A stretch of DNA of 64,000 nucleotides from Saprospira sp. CCB-QB6 (GTDB lineage: Bacteria; Bacteroidota; Bacteroidia; Chitinophagales; Saprospiraceae), in NCBI RefSeq assembly GCF_028464065.1, contig NZ_CP116808.1, forward strand, positions 2,497,501-2,561,500, in the 5' to 3' direction. The translations under genes were made by a program, and so were the position numbers. Under the pieces are notes generated by a model, which saw only the letters and a list, made by a program, of their open reading frames with translations, was not told the DNA's origin and made no database searches. Positions 26,901 to 34,763 of this stretch are shown here, one piece after another (within the stretch, counting starts at the first letter, position 1; each line of letters opens with the position of its first letter).

Positions 26901-28584
26901 TTACCGAAGGATCATAGGCCCAAACTCCAATAAACTGGTCATTGAAGGGGTTGAGTCCACTAACAGGATCCGCCATAGCATAGTACTCATAACCTGGCTC
27001 CATACACTCTCTGTAGACAATGGCGCTTTCTTGAGCATTTCCCAAAACACCATTTCGGCCCCCATCTGCTGCATCGAGGTTGGTTAAGTTGGCACAAGAG
27101 AAATCGCCAGGAGTACCCGGCGCAAAGCGAGGATCTGGTCCAAAAAAGGCCAAGTTCTCACTAAATACAGAACCTGTATAATCTGTTTCTACATAAGCAC
27201 GGCCACTATTGGGCGCAGTAAAATGCATCCAAACCGATTCATTGACCGTGCTGTTATTGGTCGCATTATGATCGTAATCATAAGCATGGTAGTTCTCTGG
27301 ATTGGAGTTGGTATGGGCCGAGCCCGTTTCTCCATAATCATTCCCCCCATCAAAAGCACAGTCAAAGTCTAGGGTAATGCTAGCCGCTGAACCCGCTCCA
27401 GAGGAAACAGCAGCTGTACCCAAGGTAATTTGAGGTGCAGTACAGGGAATGTCTTCTGGATTGGGCGGAGAGGATCCTCCCAAATCGTTAATCCGAACCT
27501 GTACCCAACCTCTTTCTCCTGCATCATCAGAAGTGAGCTGTACATAATAGACCTCCCCAGGATGCAGCTTTTGGTAACTCACGCCCCCTACAGGGTCACA
27601 AGCATCAAATTCAATTTCTGCCTCAGGATCTAACCCCAAACCATCTGTTCCATCCGAAAATTCTAAATGCGAAAGGTATTCAAATTTGTCTTTTACTTGG
27701 GCGCCTGTGTTGAGGTTATTCCCTACCGTACAACCATAGCCATCTGCAGCATGATAAAACTGCATATAGGTCCCGATTTCCGTTCCGCTAAGGTCCGTAG
27801 TAATTTCTACTTCCCCAGAAGCTGGAGCCGTAAAAGCAAACCAAACAGAACCATTGTCCGTCACATCACTAGCATTGGGCTCATTGGGCTCTAAAGTAAC
27901 TGTGGGACACCAACCATAGGTATAGGTTTGGTTCAAATTGAGCATGGGCGCCGCACAAATAGCATCAGGCAAATAAGTAACGGGCAAGGCAAAGTGCTCT
28001 ACCTCCAAAACTAAGGTATAACTTTGGTTCCCACAGCCATCTGTAGCCGTTGCCGTAAAGCTTTGCGTATTTACTCCCCCTACAGCAGGCACGGCAATTC
28101 CCCCAACTTGATTCCCCGTTTGTAGGTCCTCATCAAAGGTGGTTCCCGTCAAACTGTAGTTAAAGCCCAAAATGTCATTCTCATAGGCCCGCCAATCAAT
28201 ATTGATGAGGCTAGGCACATCGGCAGGACAGATATACTCCTGATTGAAGAAAATACCATCATTGGGTCTCAAATCGCCACTAGGTGCATTAACGGTCCAA
28301 GGACCATTGTCCCCATTCCGAAATCCATAGTTAAAGTCGCCCAACACCCCAATAGCCGCGGGGTTGTTGTTCACTAGGCCAATGGTGTTATCCGTGGCCA
28401 AAAATTCAAAGACAAAATCACTGTCTCCATTCAAAAAGCCGTCACAATCTACATTGTTGGCCACAGACATACTCACTACTCTTACCTCAATTCGGCCTTG
28501 CGACCAAGCCAAAAATGGCAGGCAGAGAAAGAGGACTACAGCTAGCCAGCTTTTCCGCTTAGGTATAGTGTAAAATAATCTCAT
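23902..28584 (-). CDS. Giant gliding-associated adhesin with CHU_C-type C-terminal domain
   Basis: 1560 residues with a long signal peptide (MRLFYTIPKRKSWLAVVLFL...AWSQ). The N-terminal ~750 residues hold several jelly-roll-like regions with S-V-W-x-x-F-x-A-P motifs (GSVWFAFTAPASG, ESVWMHFTAPNSG, TVWHYFTVPPSG), each followed by acidic Asp-Gly-Asn loops. Residues ~900-1420 are five Cys-containing repeats of ~105 residues, each with a G-D-x-W-x-V-x-V-x-D-x-x-x-C motif (for example DGDNWTVTVIDDNGC), like SprB repeats. The last ~95 residues are the gliding-motility-associated CHU_C domain (GFTPNNDGVNDLWEI, then VYNRWGQLVY, then NLPDATYYYVL). It is probably secreted by T9SS and held by the PorP/SprF protein encoded downstream. 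It is likely a surface adhesin or motility filament. Confidence 0.92.
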   Translation of the reverse strand: MRLFYTIPKRKSWLAVVLFLCLPFLAWSQGRIEVRVVSMSVANNVDCDGFLNGDSDFVFEFLATDNTIGLVNNNPAAIGVLGDFNYGFRNGDNGPWTVNAPSGDLRPNDGIFFNQEYICPADVPSLINIDWRAYENDILGFNYSLTGTTFDEDLQTGNQVGGIAVPAVGGVNTQSFTATATDGCGNQSYTLVLEVEHFALPVTYLPDAICAAPMLNLNQTYTYGWCPTVTLEPNEPNASDVTDNGSVWFAFTAPASGEVEITTDLSGTEIGTYMQFYHAADGYGCTVGNNLNTGAQVKDKFEYLSHLEFSDGTDGLGLDPEAEIEFDACDPVGGVSYQKLHPGEVYYVQLTSDDAGERGWVQVRINDLGGSSPPNPEDIPCTAPQITLGTAAVSSGAGSAASITLDFDCAFDGGNDYGETGSAHTNSNPENYHAYDYDHNATNNSTVNESVWMHFTAPNSGRAYVETDYTGSVFSENLAFFGPDPRFAPGTPGDFSCANLTNLDAADGGRNGVLGNAQESAIVYRECMEPGYEYYAMADPVSGLNPFNDQFIGVWAYDPSVTEPLENPPPNDILCLTLPDPFYEIPVQLIGQPPLPFQAVAGSNQRACIERLAGEPVSDPNPANRADQTVWHYFTVPPSGVVEIRLRAYTNLNRLNYAIYPLLNGTDCYGGLQPATYTTTGAANGGALTPIASGNTDFNGSTISLCCLVPGTVYALQLDGGSPGDQGQYIIEYIEEIEVYAGDSQYETEQGDTIAYNSMDTAYICYGDSIFPSVMLDPLGQTTSVVPGCLEVGFMLHNSFPIPDTIANIGFMYIDSTRDSSAYFVNNTNNSGSMGNPLFNQVYYVSAVADETVSWGDLTCSSASMENGAPVVFLQPLNIVTGYDPNNCTISLTLSGGLPAYNGSSYDYLLVNSFGDTIQGQALANQTVSFPILGADVYDIYINDGVNCTAQSSVNASPCNDPCLSDPIRFMPSPIDSTIYQCQAGGNAATATVLINGGYPAQNGSNYTIVLSGSSVAGQNGSYTVAGSGNSSAISFSFDVADGDVWSLIVSDSGACSDTTSHLFTYDQTNCPDFCVANPVVASSGYSCFPTGSALVEVSLGGGAPSIFGSNYTVSVSGSTVFGQTYSNAQIAGTIGGSSYLSFLVNDGDNWTVTVIDDNGCTDTLSSTYIFNSTNCPISCDSVPLAITPSSYNCNLDGTAEVTIDITGGTPFFDGSDYSLTITGVSTGDNVLNTPVAGNIGGSVTYSFTVADGDIWQVFVEDIEDCQESLTDTFAWNATNCGNICSNASYTPILINGGSDSVSYDCDGQGNAILFLELTGGLPAAAGPNNLYTATITINGQTTSQQALYSGGFASLGLNLASGDDWKVVITDALGCSADSIAAIFQAVDAVATSDAGFEILVGEAVTLDGTGSQGNITSYLWTPMTGLNNPTQATTIGFPIETTTYSLEVRDANDCVDYDSVTVNVGACVAQHSGFTPNNDGVNDLWEIPCLELLEGDLEVYNRWGQLVYRKEAYDNSWDGTDFRTGSNLPDATYYYVLQVKYPSQANPVLFKGTVTIIR

Positions 28585-28853
28585 AAAAAGATATTATTTG
28601 TTAATAAATGACTTTAAGGCAGCAAAAAGCAAGCAGTGGGTTAGGCTGCTTGCTTTTTGTTTTGCAGGATGCGGACATCCAAAGTCTATTTGACTGAGCT
28701 AAGTTAAGAAAAAATTAAACTTTAGACAGAAAATAGTTCGTCTTTCCCCCGCTCTAATCCCTTATTCTACTAGGATTCTTCAAGGCTGCCGAATTCTAAA
28801 TAGCAAGAGGATCTCAAAGGAGTGGGCAAAGGATGTTTTTTAGTCTTTTTTTT
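28585..28853. other. Adhesin upstream region
   Basis: About 270 bp of AT-rich DNA holding the 28624 hairpin and no ORF of coding character. The promoter of the adhesin operon should lie here. It begins a 1.66-kb stretch without protein genes that runs to 30242. Confidence 0.5.
28624..28660. terminator. Terminator-like hairpin ahead of the adhesin gene
   Basis: Perfect 13-bp stem AAAAAGCAAGCAG (28624-28636) against CTGCTTGCTTTTT (28645-28657), about 40 bp upstream of the adhesin start. No gene ends nearby on the minus strand, so it may sit in the adhesin leader as an attenuator, or stop transcription from the repeat module. Confidence 0.7.
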
Positions 28854-28986
28854 GGGGCCCGCGGCCAGCTAGCCTTTGGCTAGCTTGGCCGCCGCTATGC
28901 TGCGGGGCTCACAGGTCTGTTCGGCCCTTCAGCCGCCTGCGGCGGCTTCGGTCTGGCCTTCGGCCACCCCTCCGCAGCGCTGGGCC
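28854..28986 (+). repeat. GC-rich dispersed element, copy 9 (GGGGCCCGC variant)
   Basis: Starts GGGGCCCGCGGCC with the hairpin CTAGCCTTTGGCTAG. The central slot is GCCGCCTGCGGCGGC. It ends GCAGCGCTGGGCC, the variant end shared with copy 16. Confidence 0.85.
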
Positions 28987-29604
28987 AATTCTGTGGGTTG
29001 ACACCCACAGTAAATGCGGTATTGCTTCGCAATCTTTTATAGAATGAGGGGAAAACCCCTTCATTAAGCTAACCCTTTTGGCCTTTTATCTATCTCGTCT
29101 TAGTTAATTGCCCCTTTTCTAGTTATGGGCTGAAGGGTTTAGCCTTCGGCCCATTTTATTAGGGCTTGCATGGCCGCCCTTTTTGCTGTGGGTTTCAACC
29201 CACAGGTCGATAGGATATAAATTTTACCCCTAGGGCCAAGGCCCTAGGCTATAGAATCTGTCATCCCCTCCTGCGAGGGGATTTGTCTTTACCCCTGAGC
29301 TTTAACAGTTAAGCAAACAAGATCTTCAATAAACTGCTTTCTCTTGCTCTTCAAACATAAGATTTAGGACCTAAGGAGCCAATACAGAAAATGCCGTCTG
29401 GGCCTAGTTGATCAATAGTGCTAAACAAAAAGCCCCCTCGAAGGAGGGGGCGACTATGACTATTAGCCTAGGGGCTTGCCCCTAGGGTAAAATGACAAGG
29501 GCTTAAATACAACCGCATCCAATATTTCGCTGCTAAGCCAAGCTAGCTAATTTGTAATAGGGGCGGTCCAGAAAAAAAATATAGGGCCTTAGACAGCTCC
29601 CCCT
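28987..29604. repeat. Hairpin-string module, copy B (inverted relative to copy A)
   Basis: Reversed and complemented it follows the order of 8011-8600: CTGTGGGTTG/CACCCACAG stem, ATTGCTTCGCAAT, GAGGGGAAAACCCCTT, a GGGCTGAAGGG/CCTTCGGCCC stem, CTGTGGGTTTCAACCCACAG (29190), CCTAGGGCCAAGGCCCTAGG (29234), ATCCCCTCCTGCGAGGGGAT (29263), GCCCCCTCGAAGGAGGGGGC and CCTAGGGGCTTGCCCCTAGG. The intervening sequence is similar but diverged, while the stems keep complementarity. It contains no credible ORF. Confidence 0.9.
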
Positions 29605-30048
29605 AGCTAAATGTAACGATACGGATGCCTCTGGCTTGGGGCCGGAGCTAAATGTAAGGATACAGATGCCTCTGGCTTGGGGCCGGAGCTAAATGTAACG
29701 ATGCAGACGCCTCTGGCCTGGGGCCGGAGCTAAATGTAACGATACAGACGCCTCTGGCCTGGGGCCAGAGCTAAATGTATTGATGCAGATGCCTCTGGCT
29801 TGGGGCCGGAGCTAAATGTAAGGATGCAGATGGCTGTGGCGCAACGCCACAGTTAAATGTAAAGATGCAGATGGCTGTGGCGCAACGCCACAGTTAAATG
29901 TAAGGATGCAGATGGCTGTGGCGCAACGCCACAGTTAAATGTAAAGATGCAGACGGCTGTGGCGCAACGCCACAGTTAAATGTAAAGATGCAGACGGCTG
30001 TGGCGCAACGCCACAGTTAAATGTAAAGATGCAGATGGCTGTGGCTTG
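29605..30048. repeat. 41-bp tandem hairpin array B (11 units)
   Basis: Units start every 41 bp from 29605 to 30015. The constant part reads AGCTAAATGTAA followed by GATGCAGATG-like bases. The first six units carry a CTCTGGC/GCCGGAG or GCCAGAG hairpin; the last five carry the perfect CTGTGGCGCAACGCCACAG. The switch is abrupt at about 29840. Confidence 0.95.
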
Positions 30049-30076
30049 CTGGAATTTAGTAGCTCCATATATCCAT

Positions 30077-30220
30077 CCTACAGGCCCGAAGGGCCGCAGG
30101 CTGAGGGATGGGCAGCAGTGGCGCGCAGCGCCAGACCAAGGCGGCTTTGCCGCCGCAGGGCCGAGCGAATAGCGAGCTGCGAGACAGCCCGACCCGAGCC
30201 GCAGGCGAGGGGCAGCCCCA
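30077..30220 (-). repeat. GC-rich dispersed element, copy 10
   Basis: Reverse orientation of the GGGGCTGCCCC type. The outer end has CCTACAGGCCCGAAGGGCC, the central slot is GGCGGCTTTGCCGCC, and it ends CGAGGGGCAGCCCC. It is joined to array B by ATATATCCATCCTA, the flank also seen next to arrays C and D. Confidence 0.85.
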
Positions 30221-30242
30221 AAAACAGCAGCAGAACAGAACC

Positions 30243-30752
30243 CTAGCTTAAAAACTGTTTTTCTAAGCTAGTTTGAGCAAACTGCTCGGCTAATAACTGT
30301 TCGAGAAACTGCTGGTCCAACTCGTCAAAGGCGGCCTTTTCGGTACTATCCACATCAAAAACGGCGATCAATTGGCCCTGCGGGTCAAAAACGGGCAGAA
30401 CAATCTCTGAATTGGTTCGGCTATCGCAGGCAAGGTGTTCGGGATCGGCATGTACATCCTGAATCAGTTGCGTTTGGGCCAAGCGAGCCGCCCGTCCACA
30501 AATGCCGCGATCTAAACCAATATGTAAACAGCCCAAGGTGCCTTGATAAGGGCCAACAATAAGGGCGCCCTCATGCATACAGTAAAAGCCCACCCAAAAA
30601 TAGTAGGGTAAATGCGTCTTGAGGATACAGTTTATCGTACTCATTTTAAGGACCATTTGGCTTTCCCCCTCTAAAACCGCTTTAATTTCGCTTAGGGCAG
30701 CGCTGTAGGCCTGCTCTTTTTCTGTTTTATTCATTAAATTTGTAGACTCCAT
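30243..30752 (-). CDS. Free methionine-(R)-sulfoxide reductase (GAF domain)
   Basis: 169 residues, one GAF domain. The enzyme reduces free methionine-R-sulfoxide with thioredoxin as donor. Its three conserved cysteines are at positions 75, 85 and 109, the same 10- and 24-residue spacing as Cys84/94/118 of the E. coli enzyme, within GPYQGTLGCLHI, RGICGRAA and HLACDSRTNSEIVLPVFD. A start at the internal Met7 (ATG at 30734) is also possible. It is cytoplasmic and monocistronic, and divergent from the DUF4476-like gene. Confidence 0.93.
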   Translation of the reverse strand: MESTNLMNKTEKEQAYSAALSEIKAVLEGESQMVLKMSTINCILKTHLPYYFWVGFYCMHEGALIVGPYQGTLGCLHIGLDRGICGRAARLAQTQLIQDVHADPEHLACDSRTNSEIVLPVFDPQGQLIAVFDVDSTEKAAFDELDQQFLEQLLAEQFAQTSLEKQFLS

Positions 30753-30790
30753 TTTATCCTTATGATTTAGAACTAATAAAAAAACAACTT

Positions 30791-31927
30791 ATGAAAGTAC
30801 AGCATTACTTAATACTCCTATTCCTTTTGTTGGGGGGCCAAACTTGGGCCCAATCCGATTTGCTCATTCAGAGCGCCGACAATTATGAATTTTATGTGGG
30901 CATAGATGGCCGCAAGCAGTCAGAACAAGCCTCGGCCAGTGTTCGTTTGCGCAACTTTGTAGAAGGCAATTACTTTCTACGTATCGAATTTACAGATAAA
31001 AAGTTGGGCCTATTAAAACAAAATGTAGTTTTGGACAAAGGCTTCTGTTCGGTCTATAAGATCGTCAAAATCAATGATCGAATGGTTTTGAAATCAGAAG
31101 ATCGTCTACCGATTAGTGCAGGGGGAGCCGCTGCTTTAGATTTGGCCTATAGTAAAGAAGGAGTTGGTCCAGCTACGGCCAGCAAAGCCCCTCAGGGCAA
31201 CAAAGGCGAGGGCAAGCGATTTGGAGGCTATGAGGTAAATAACAACTCTACAGAGATTGATGAATCGCAATATCCCAAAACCATTACGACTATCCGCTAT
31301 AAATTAGAGGACAAAGATGAGGGGGGACAAGAAGTGGTAGAGCTCAAAGAAATTGAGATCCAAACCATAGTAGAGCGTGGAGGCCAAAAGATGCTTCGTC
31401 GCAGCAAAGAGAAACGAGAAAAAGTGACTGCCTTTACGAGCTTGCCCATGCAACCCGCCCTTTATGATAGCCTCTTTTCTATTTGTTTTGATGCAGAGAA
31501 CAGCTATGAACAGGCCCTAAGTTTGTTTCAGGGCGCTTGTTTGACGCCCAACCAAAGTAGCCGGTTGTTGGCTATGCTCAGCAATGATGAAGCGGCCAAA
31601 TTGCCTCAACAAGCCCAGTTGCGTTGCGCCTATCCGCCCAACTGCAAGTTTGAGCTGGCTAGCCTAGCTAGCGAAACGGATATCGTTCAGGTAGAACAAG
31701 AAGTTGTGGAGGAAGCCAAAGAAGAGGTAGCCGTAGAAATAGAAGAAAAACCCAAGACTGCCGCCGAGCTCAAAGCAGAACTCAAAGCGGCCAAGAAAGC
31801 AGAGAAAGCCCGTAAAAAGGCCGAGAAAAAAGCAGCCAAAGAAAAACGCAAAGCAGAGAAGGCAGCCGCCAAGGCCGCAGCCAAAGAAGCCAAGCGCAAG
31901 GCCAAAGAAGCGAAAAAGAATAAATAG
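30791..31927 (+). CDS. Secreted DUF4476-like protein with Lys/Ala-rich tail
   Basis: 378 residues with signal peptide MKVQHYLILLFLLLGGQTWAQ. Residues ~22-110 form a beta-rich domain (FYVGIDGRKQSEQASASVRL, then GNYFLRIEFTDKK). Residues ~215-290 resemble the helical DUF4476 domain of Bacteroidota (YDSLFSICFDAENSYEQALS, LTPNQSSRLLAML, KLPQQAQLRCAYPPNCKFEL). The last ~65 residues are almost only Lys, Ala, Glu and Arg (for example ELKAAKKAEKARKKAEKKA), like histone-H1 or AlgP tails. That is odd for an exported protein and may bind polyanions such as DNA or LPS. The DUF4476 call is by motif only. Confidence 0.78.
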   Translation: MKVQHYLILLFLLLGGQTWAQSDLLIQSADNYEFYVGIDGRKQSEQASASVRLRNFVEGNYFLRIEFTDKKLGLLKQNVVLDKGFCSVYKIVKINDRMVLKSEDRLPISAGGAAALDLAYSKEGVGPATASKAPQGNKGEGKRFGGYEVNNNSTEIDESQYPKTITTIRYKLEDKDEGGQEVVELKEIEIQTIVERGGQKMLRRSKEKREKVTAFTSLPMQPALYDSLFSICFDAENSYEQALSLFQGACLTPNQSSRLLAMLSNDEAAKLPQQAQLRCAYPPNCKFELASLASETDIVQVEQEVVEEAKEEVAVEIEEKPKTAAELKAELKAAKKAEKARKKAEKKAAKEKRKAEKAAAKAAAKEAKRKAKEAKKNK

Positions 31928-31990
31928 ACTTGAACTATTTGCGCCTTTCTGCTCTTTGATTAGCAGCCAAATTAAAGAATTAGACTACAG

Positions 31991-32018
31991 AGAACTGCCC
32001 AATTGGGCAGTTCTTGTT
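31991..32018 (+). terminator. Hairpin between the DUF4476-like gene and mutS2
   Basis: Perfect 22-base palindrome made of GAACTGCCCAA and its complement TTGGGCAGTTC (31992-32013), followed by only a broken T-run (TTGTTTG). It may be a weak terminator. Confidence 0.6.
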
Positions 32019-32047
32019 TGTAGAACAGCAGTTATTCAACCTTTGTC

Positions 32048-34450
32048 ATGAACTTAGCACCGAAAGACCTTTATCAGAAACTAGAATTTGATAAGGTCGT
32101 AGAACGACTACAAGCCTACTGCCTCGGAGAGCTGGGGCAGGCCTATTTTGCCGAACTTAGCCTGAGCCAAAACCCTCAAGAGATAGAGCGATCTTTGCAA
32201 GAATCTTTTGAGTTTTTGCAAAGCTATGAACACAATCACAATATTCCCCTGCGGGTCTATCACAGCATAGAAGCCGACTTGAAAATGCTCCGAATTGAGG
32301 GCTATGTGCTTTCGGTAGAGAGCCTTCGGAATATTGCCAGCATTTTGCTTTGTACAGAAGCCCTTTTCCGCTTCTTTGATCCCAAAACAGAGCGCCGAGA
32401 ACTCTATCCACATCTCTTTGATATTTTACGTCCCCTACAGTTTGAGCCCGAATTGCTCAAGTCAATTAACCAAGTGGTTGATGAAGAAGGGAATATCCGC
32501 CCAGATGCCTCACCCGAATTGCAGCGCATTGCTCGGATGCAGGGCTCTAAGCGGCAAGAAATGGACAAAAGATTTCGACAGACAGCAGGTTTTTACCAAA
32601 GTAAAAATTGGTTGGCCGACTCTGTAGAAACGGTCCGTAATGGCCGCCGAGTACTAGCCGTACAAGCCGAATACAAGCGACAGTTAAGAGGGATTTTACA
32701 TGATGAGTCGGCTTCTGGCCGCACGGTCTACATTGAGCCCGATGAGGTGATTGATTTGAACAATGACCTCTTTGATCTGGAACAAGAATACAAAAGAGAG
32801 ATTTTCCGCATTCTAAGAGACTTGAGCGCCTTGCTCCGTCCCTATGTAGATGATCTCCGAGATTTTCAGGACCTGATGCTTCGCTTTGATGTGATCCAAG
32901 CCAAAACACAATTGGCCTACAAACTCAATGCAACTAAGCCTTTGCTGCGCCCCACTCCCTTTTATAAGATTGAAAAGGCCTATCATCCGCTTTTGCTGCT
33001 GAAGAATAAGGAACAGGGCGAGCCCGTGGTCCCTTTCAGTCTAAGCTTTGAGAAAGATGAGCGCATTTTATTGCTCAGTGGACCAAATGCTGGGGGAAAA
33101 TCAATTACGCTCAAGGCCCTTGGCCTTTTGCAGATGATGTTGCAGGCCGGTCTTCTTCTCCCTATCGCCGAGGGCAGCGAAATGGGCGTCTTTGAGCAAA
33201 TCTTTGCCGATATCGGAGACCAGCAGTCTTTGGAAGATGAGCTGAGTACCTATAGCTCTAGATTGGAAAATGCCCGCTACTTTATTAAACATGCCAATGC
33301 TAATACTCTGGTCTTGATTGATGAGTTTGGTTCTGGTACCGACCCCCAAATGGGAGGCGCCATCGCCGAGGCCATTTTGCGAGAACTCAATAAGGCAAAG
33401 GTCTATGGCTTGATTACTACGCACTACGCCAATCTCAAAAGTTTCGCTTTTAACCAAAGGGGCCTAGTCAATGGCCATATGGTGTTTGATATGAATAGCC
33501 TGGCCCCCACCTACCAAATGCGAATGGGCCAACCCGGTAGCTCTTACGCCTTCGAAATTGCCGAAAAAACGGGCTTGCCCTTCAAAGTGGTAGAATACGC
33601 CAAGCGAAAAGTGGGTAAAAAGGTGCATAACTATGAGCAAATGCTCGCTGACTTGCAAAGAGAGCGACAAGAACTCAAGAAAAAGGAAGTAGAGGTGGCA
33701 GAGCAGCAGCGACAGCTGGACCAGCTCATTAAGAATTATAATTATGCGCAAAAGGAGCTGGAATTTGGGCGCAAAAAACTCAAGTTGCAGGTCCGTGAAC
33801 AAGAAATGTTGGCCCTACAACAAGATCGCCAAGATCTTAAGGATGCCCTCAAGGAACTACGAGAGGCCGAAAACAAAGCCAATGCCCGCGCTAAAGCGGA
33901 GGCCCTCTTGGCCCAAAACCGAGAGCAACAAGCCGAGCTAACCGAAAAAGTCGATGATATTAAAGAGAATATTTATCAGGCTTATCATCAGCAGGTGAAG
34001 GGCGAAATTGTGGTGGGTTCTCAGGTCCGTTTGCGAGCGGGTGGCATGCTGGGCGTGGTCCGAGAAATCAAAAAGAAGGAGGCGCTGGTAGAGCTAGAAC
34101 ACATTAGTTTGAGCGTGAAACTGCGCGACCTCATCTTGGTAGAAGGCGCCTTTGAAAAGCAGCAGGCGAGCACGGTACAAACCAAATTGCACAGCCAACC
34201 CCAAGTCTTTGATGCTAAAATTGACATTCGGGGAATGCGTTACGAGGATGCCATCGAACGCCTACAAGTTTTTCTGGACAAAGCCCTGATGTCAAACGCC
34301 TATGAAGTGGAGATTATTCACGGAAAAGGCTCTGGCGTTTTGCGGCGGGCCGTACAGAAAAAACTACGGGAGTATCCCAATGTAAAGGACAGCTTTTTTG
34401 CAGCCCCTCAACAAGGGGGGGACGGCAAAACCATTGTTCAGTTTGAGTAA
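32048..34450 (+). CDS. mutS2: MutS2 family ATPase/endonuclease
   Basis: 800 residues, the usual size. The clamp/lever region (1-300) includes ASPELQRIARMQGSKRQEMDKR. The ATPase domain has Walker A GPNAGGKSITLKALGL (residues ~344-359), the signature region STYSSRLENARYF and Walker B LVLIDEFGSGTDPQMGGAIAEA. A coiled coil follows (~520-640), and the C-terminal Smr nuclease domain shows FDAKIDIRGMRYEDAIERL and the HGKGSGVLRRAV motif. MutS2 acts on recombination intermediates and, in some bacteria, on collided ribosomes; it is not mismatch repair. It ends in a strong terminator. Confidence 0.96.
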   Translation: MNLAPKDLYQKLEFDKVVERLQAYCLGELGQAYFAELSLSQNPQEIERSLQESFEFLQSYEHNHNIPLRVYHSIEADLKMLRIEGYVLSVESLRNIASILLCTEALFRFFDPKTERRELYPHLFDILRPLQFEPELLKSINQVVDEEGNIRPDASPELQRIARMQGSKRQEMDKRFRQTAGFYQSKNWLADSVETVRNGRRVLAVQAEYKRQLRGILHDESASGRTVYIEPDEVIDLNNDLFDLEQEYKREIFRILRDLSALLRPYVDDLRDFQDLMLRFDVIQAKTQLAYKLNATKPLLRPTPFYKIEKAYHPLLLLKNKEQGEPVVPFSLSFEKDERILLLSGPNAGGKSITLKALGLLQMMLQAGLLLPIAEGSEMGVFEQIFADIGDQQSLEDELSTYSSRLENARYFIKHANANTLVLIDEFGSGTDPQMGGAIAEAILRELNKAKVYGLITTHYANLKSFAFNQRGLVNGHMVFDMNSLAPTYQMRMGQPGSSYAFEIAEKTGLPFKVVEYAKRKVGKKVHNYEQMLADLQRERQELKKKEVEVAEQQRQLDQLIKNYNYAQKELEFGRKKLKLQVREQEMLALQQDRQDLKDALKELREAENKANARAKAEALLAQNREQQAELTEKVDDIKENIYQAYHQQVKGEIVVGSQVRLRAGGMLGVVREIKKKEALVELEHISLSVKLRDLILVEGAFEKQQASTVQTKLHSQPQVFDAKIDIRGMRYEDAIERLQVFLDKALMSNAYEVEIIHGKGSGVLRRAVQKKLREYPNVKDSFFAAPQQGGDGKTIVQFE

Positions 34451-34458
34451 AAACAGAA

Positions 34459-34491
34459 ACAGTCTACATGCAGTTGTAGGCTGTTTTTTTT
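34459..34491 (+). terminator. Rho-independent terminator of mutS2
   Basis: Stem ACAGTCTACA (34459-34468) against TGTAGGCTGT (34475-34484, one G-T pair), then seven T. The GC-rich element begins at the next base. Confidence 0.86.
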
Positions 34492-34701
34492 GGGGCCTCC
34501 GCAGCGAAGCTGCGGCGCTACGTTTATTCCCTTCGGTCATCGAACTGCGGCCTAAAGGCCTTGTTGTCGCAGCTCGCTGCTGTTTTGGGGCCTCCCGCCT
34601 TTGGCGGGCGCTACGTTTCGCAGCTCGCTGATCGCTCGGCCCTGCGGCGGCAAAGCCGCCTGGGTCTGGCGCTTCGCGCCACTGCTGCCCATCGCTAGGC
34701 C
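34492..34701 (+). repeat. GC-rich dispersed element, copy 11 (nested double copy)
   Basis: A first GGGGCCTCCGC start with GCTACG and the GTCATCGAACTGCGG segment runs to about 34584. There a second complete start GGGGCCTCCCGCC follows, with central slot GGCGGCAAAGCCGCC and end CATCGCTAGGCC. One element appears inserted into, or duplicated within, another. Confidence 0.85.
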
Positions 34702-34712
34702 ATTTGGGCCAA

Positions 34713-34744
34713 AGAAAAGGGCGGCTAGCACAGCTAGCCGCCCT
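34713..34744 (-). terminator. Terminator of the SMI1/KNR4 gene
   Basis: Perfect stem AGGGCGGCTAGC/GCTAGCCGCCCT (34718-34744); on the minus strand it is followed by TTTCTTT. Confidence 0.8.
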
Positions 34745-34763
34745 CCACAGGAAGAGTTTGGAC

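Noticed and set aside
30046-30246. 66-residue open frame through copy 10 and similar frames at 7506-7772, 34364-34783, 42252-42659, 48721-48912, 59593-59857
   Set aside because: All lie in GC-rich elements or arrays and share peptides such as RREAPK and ARPCG that only reflect the repeat. They lack ribosome-binding sites and family matches.
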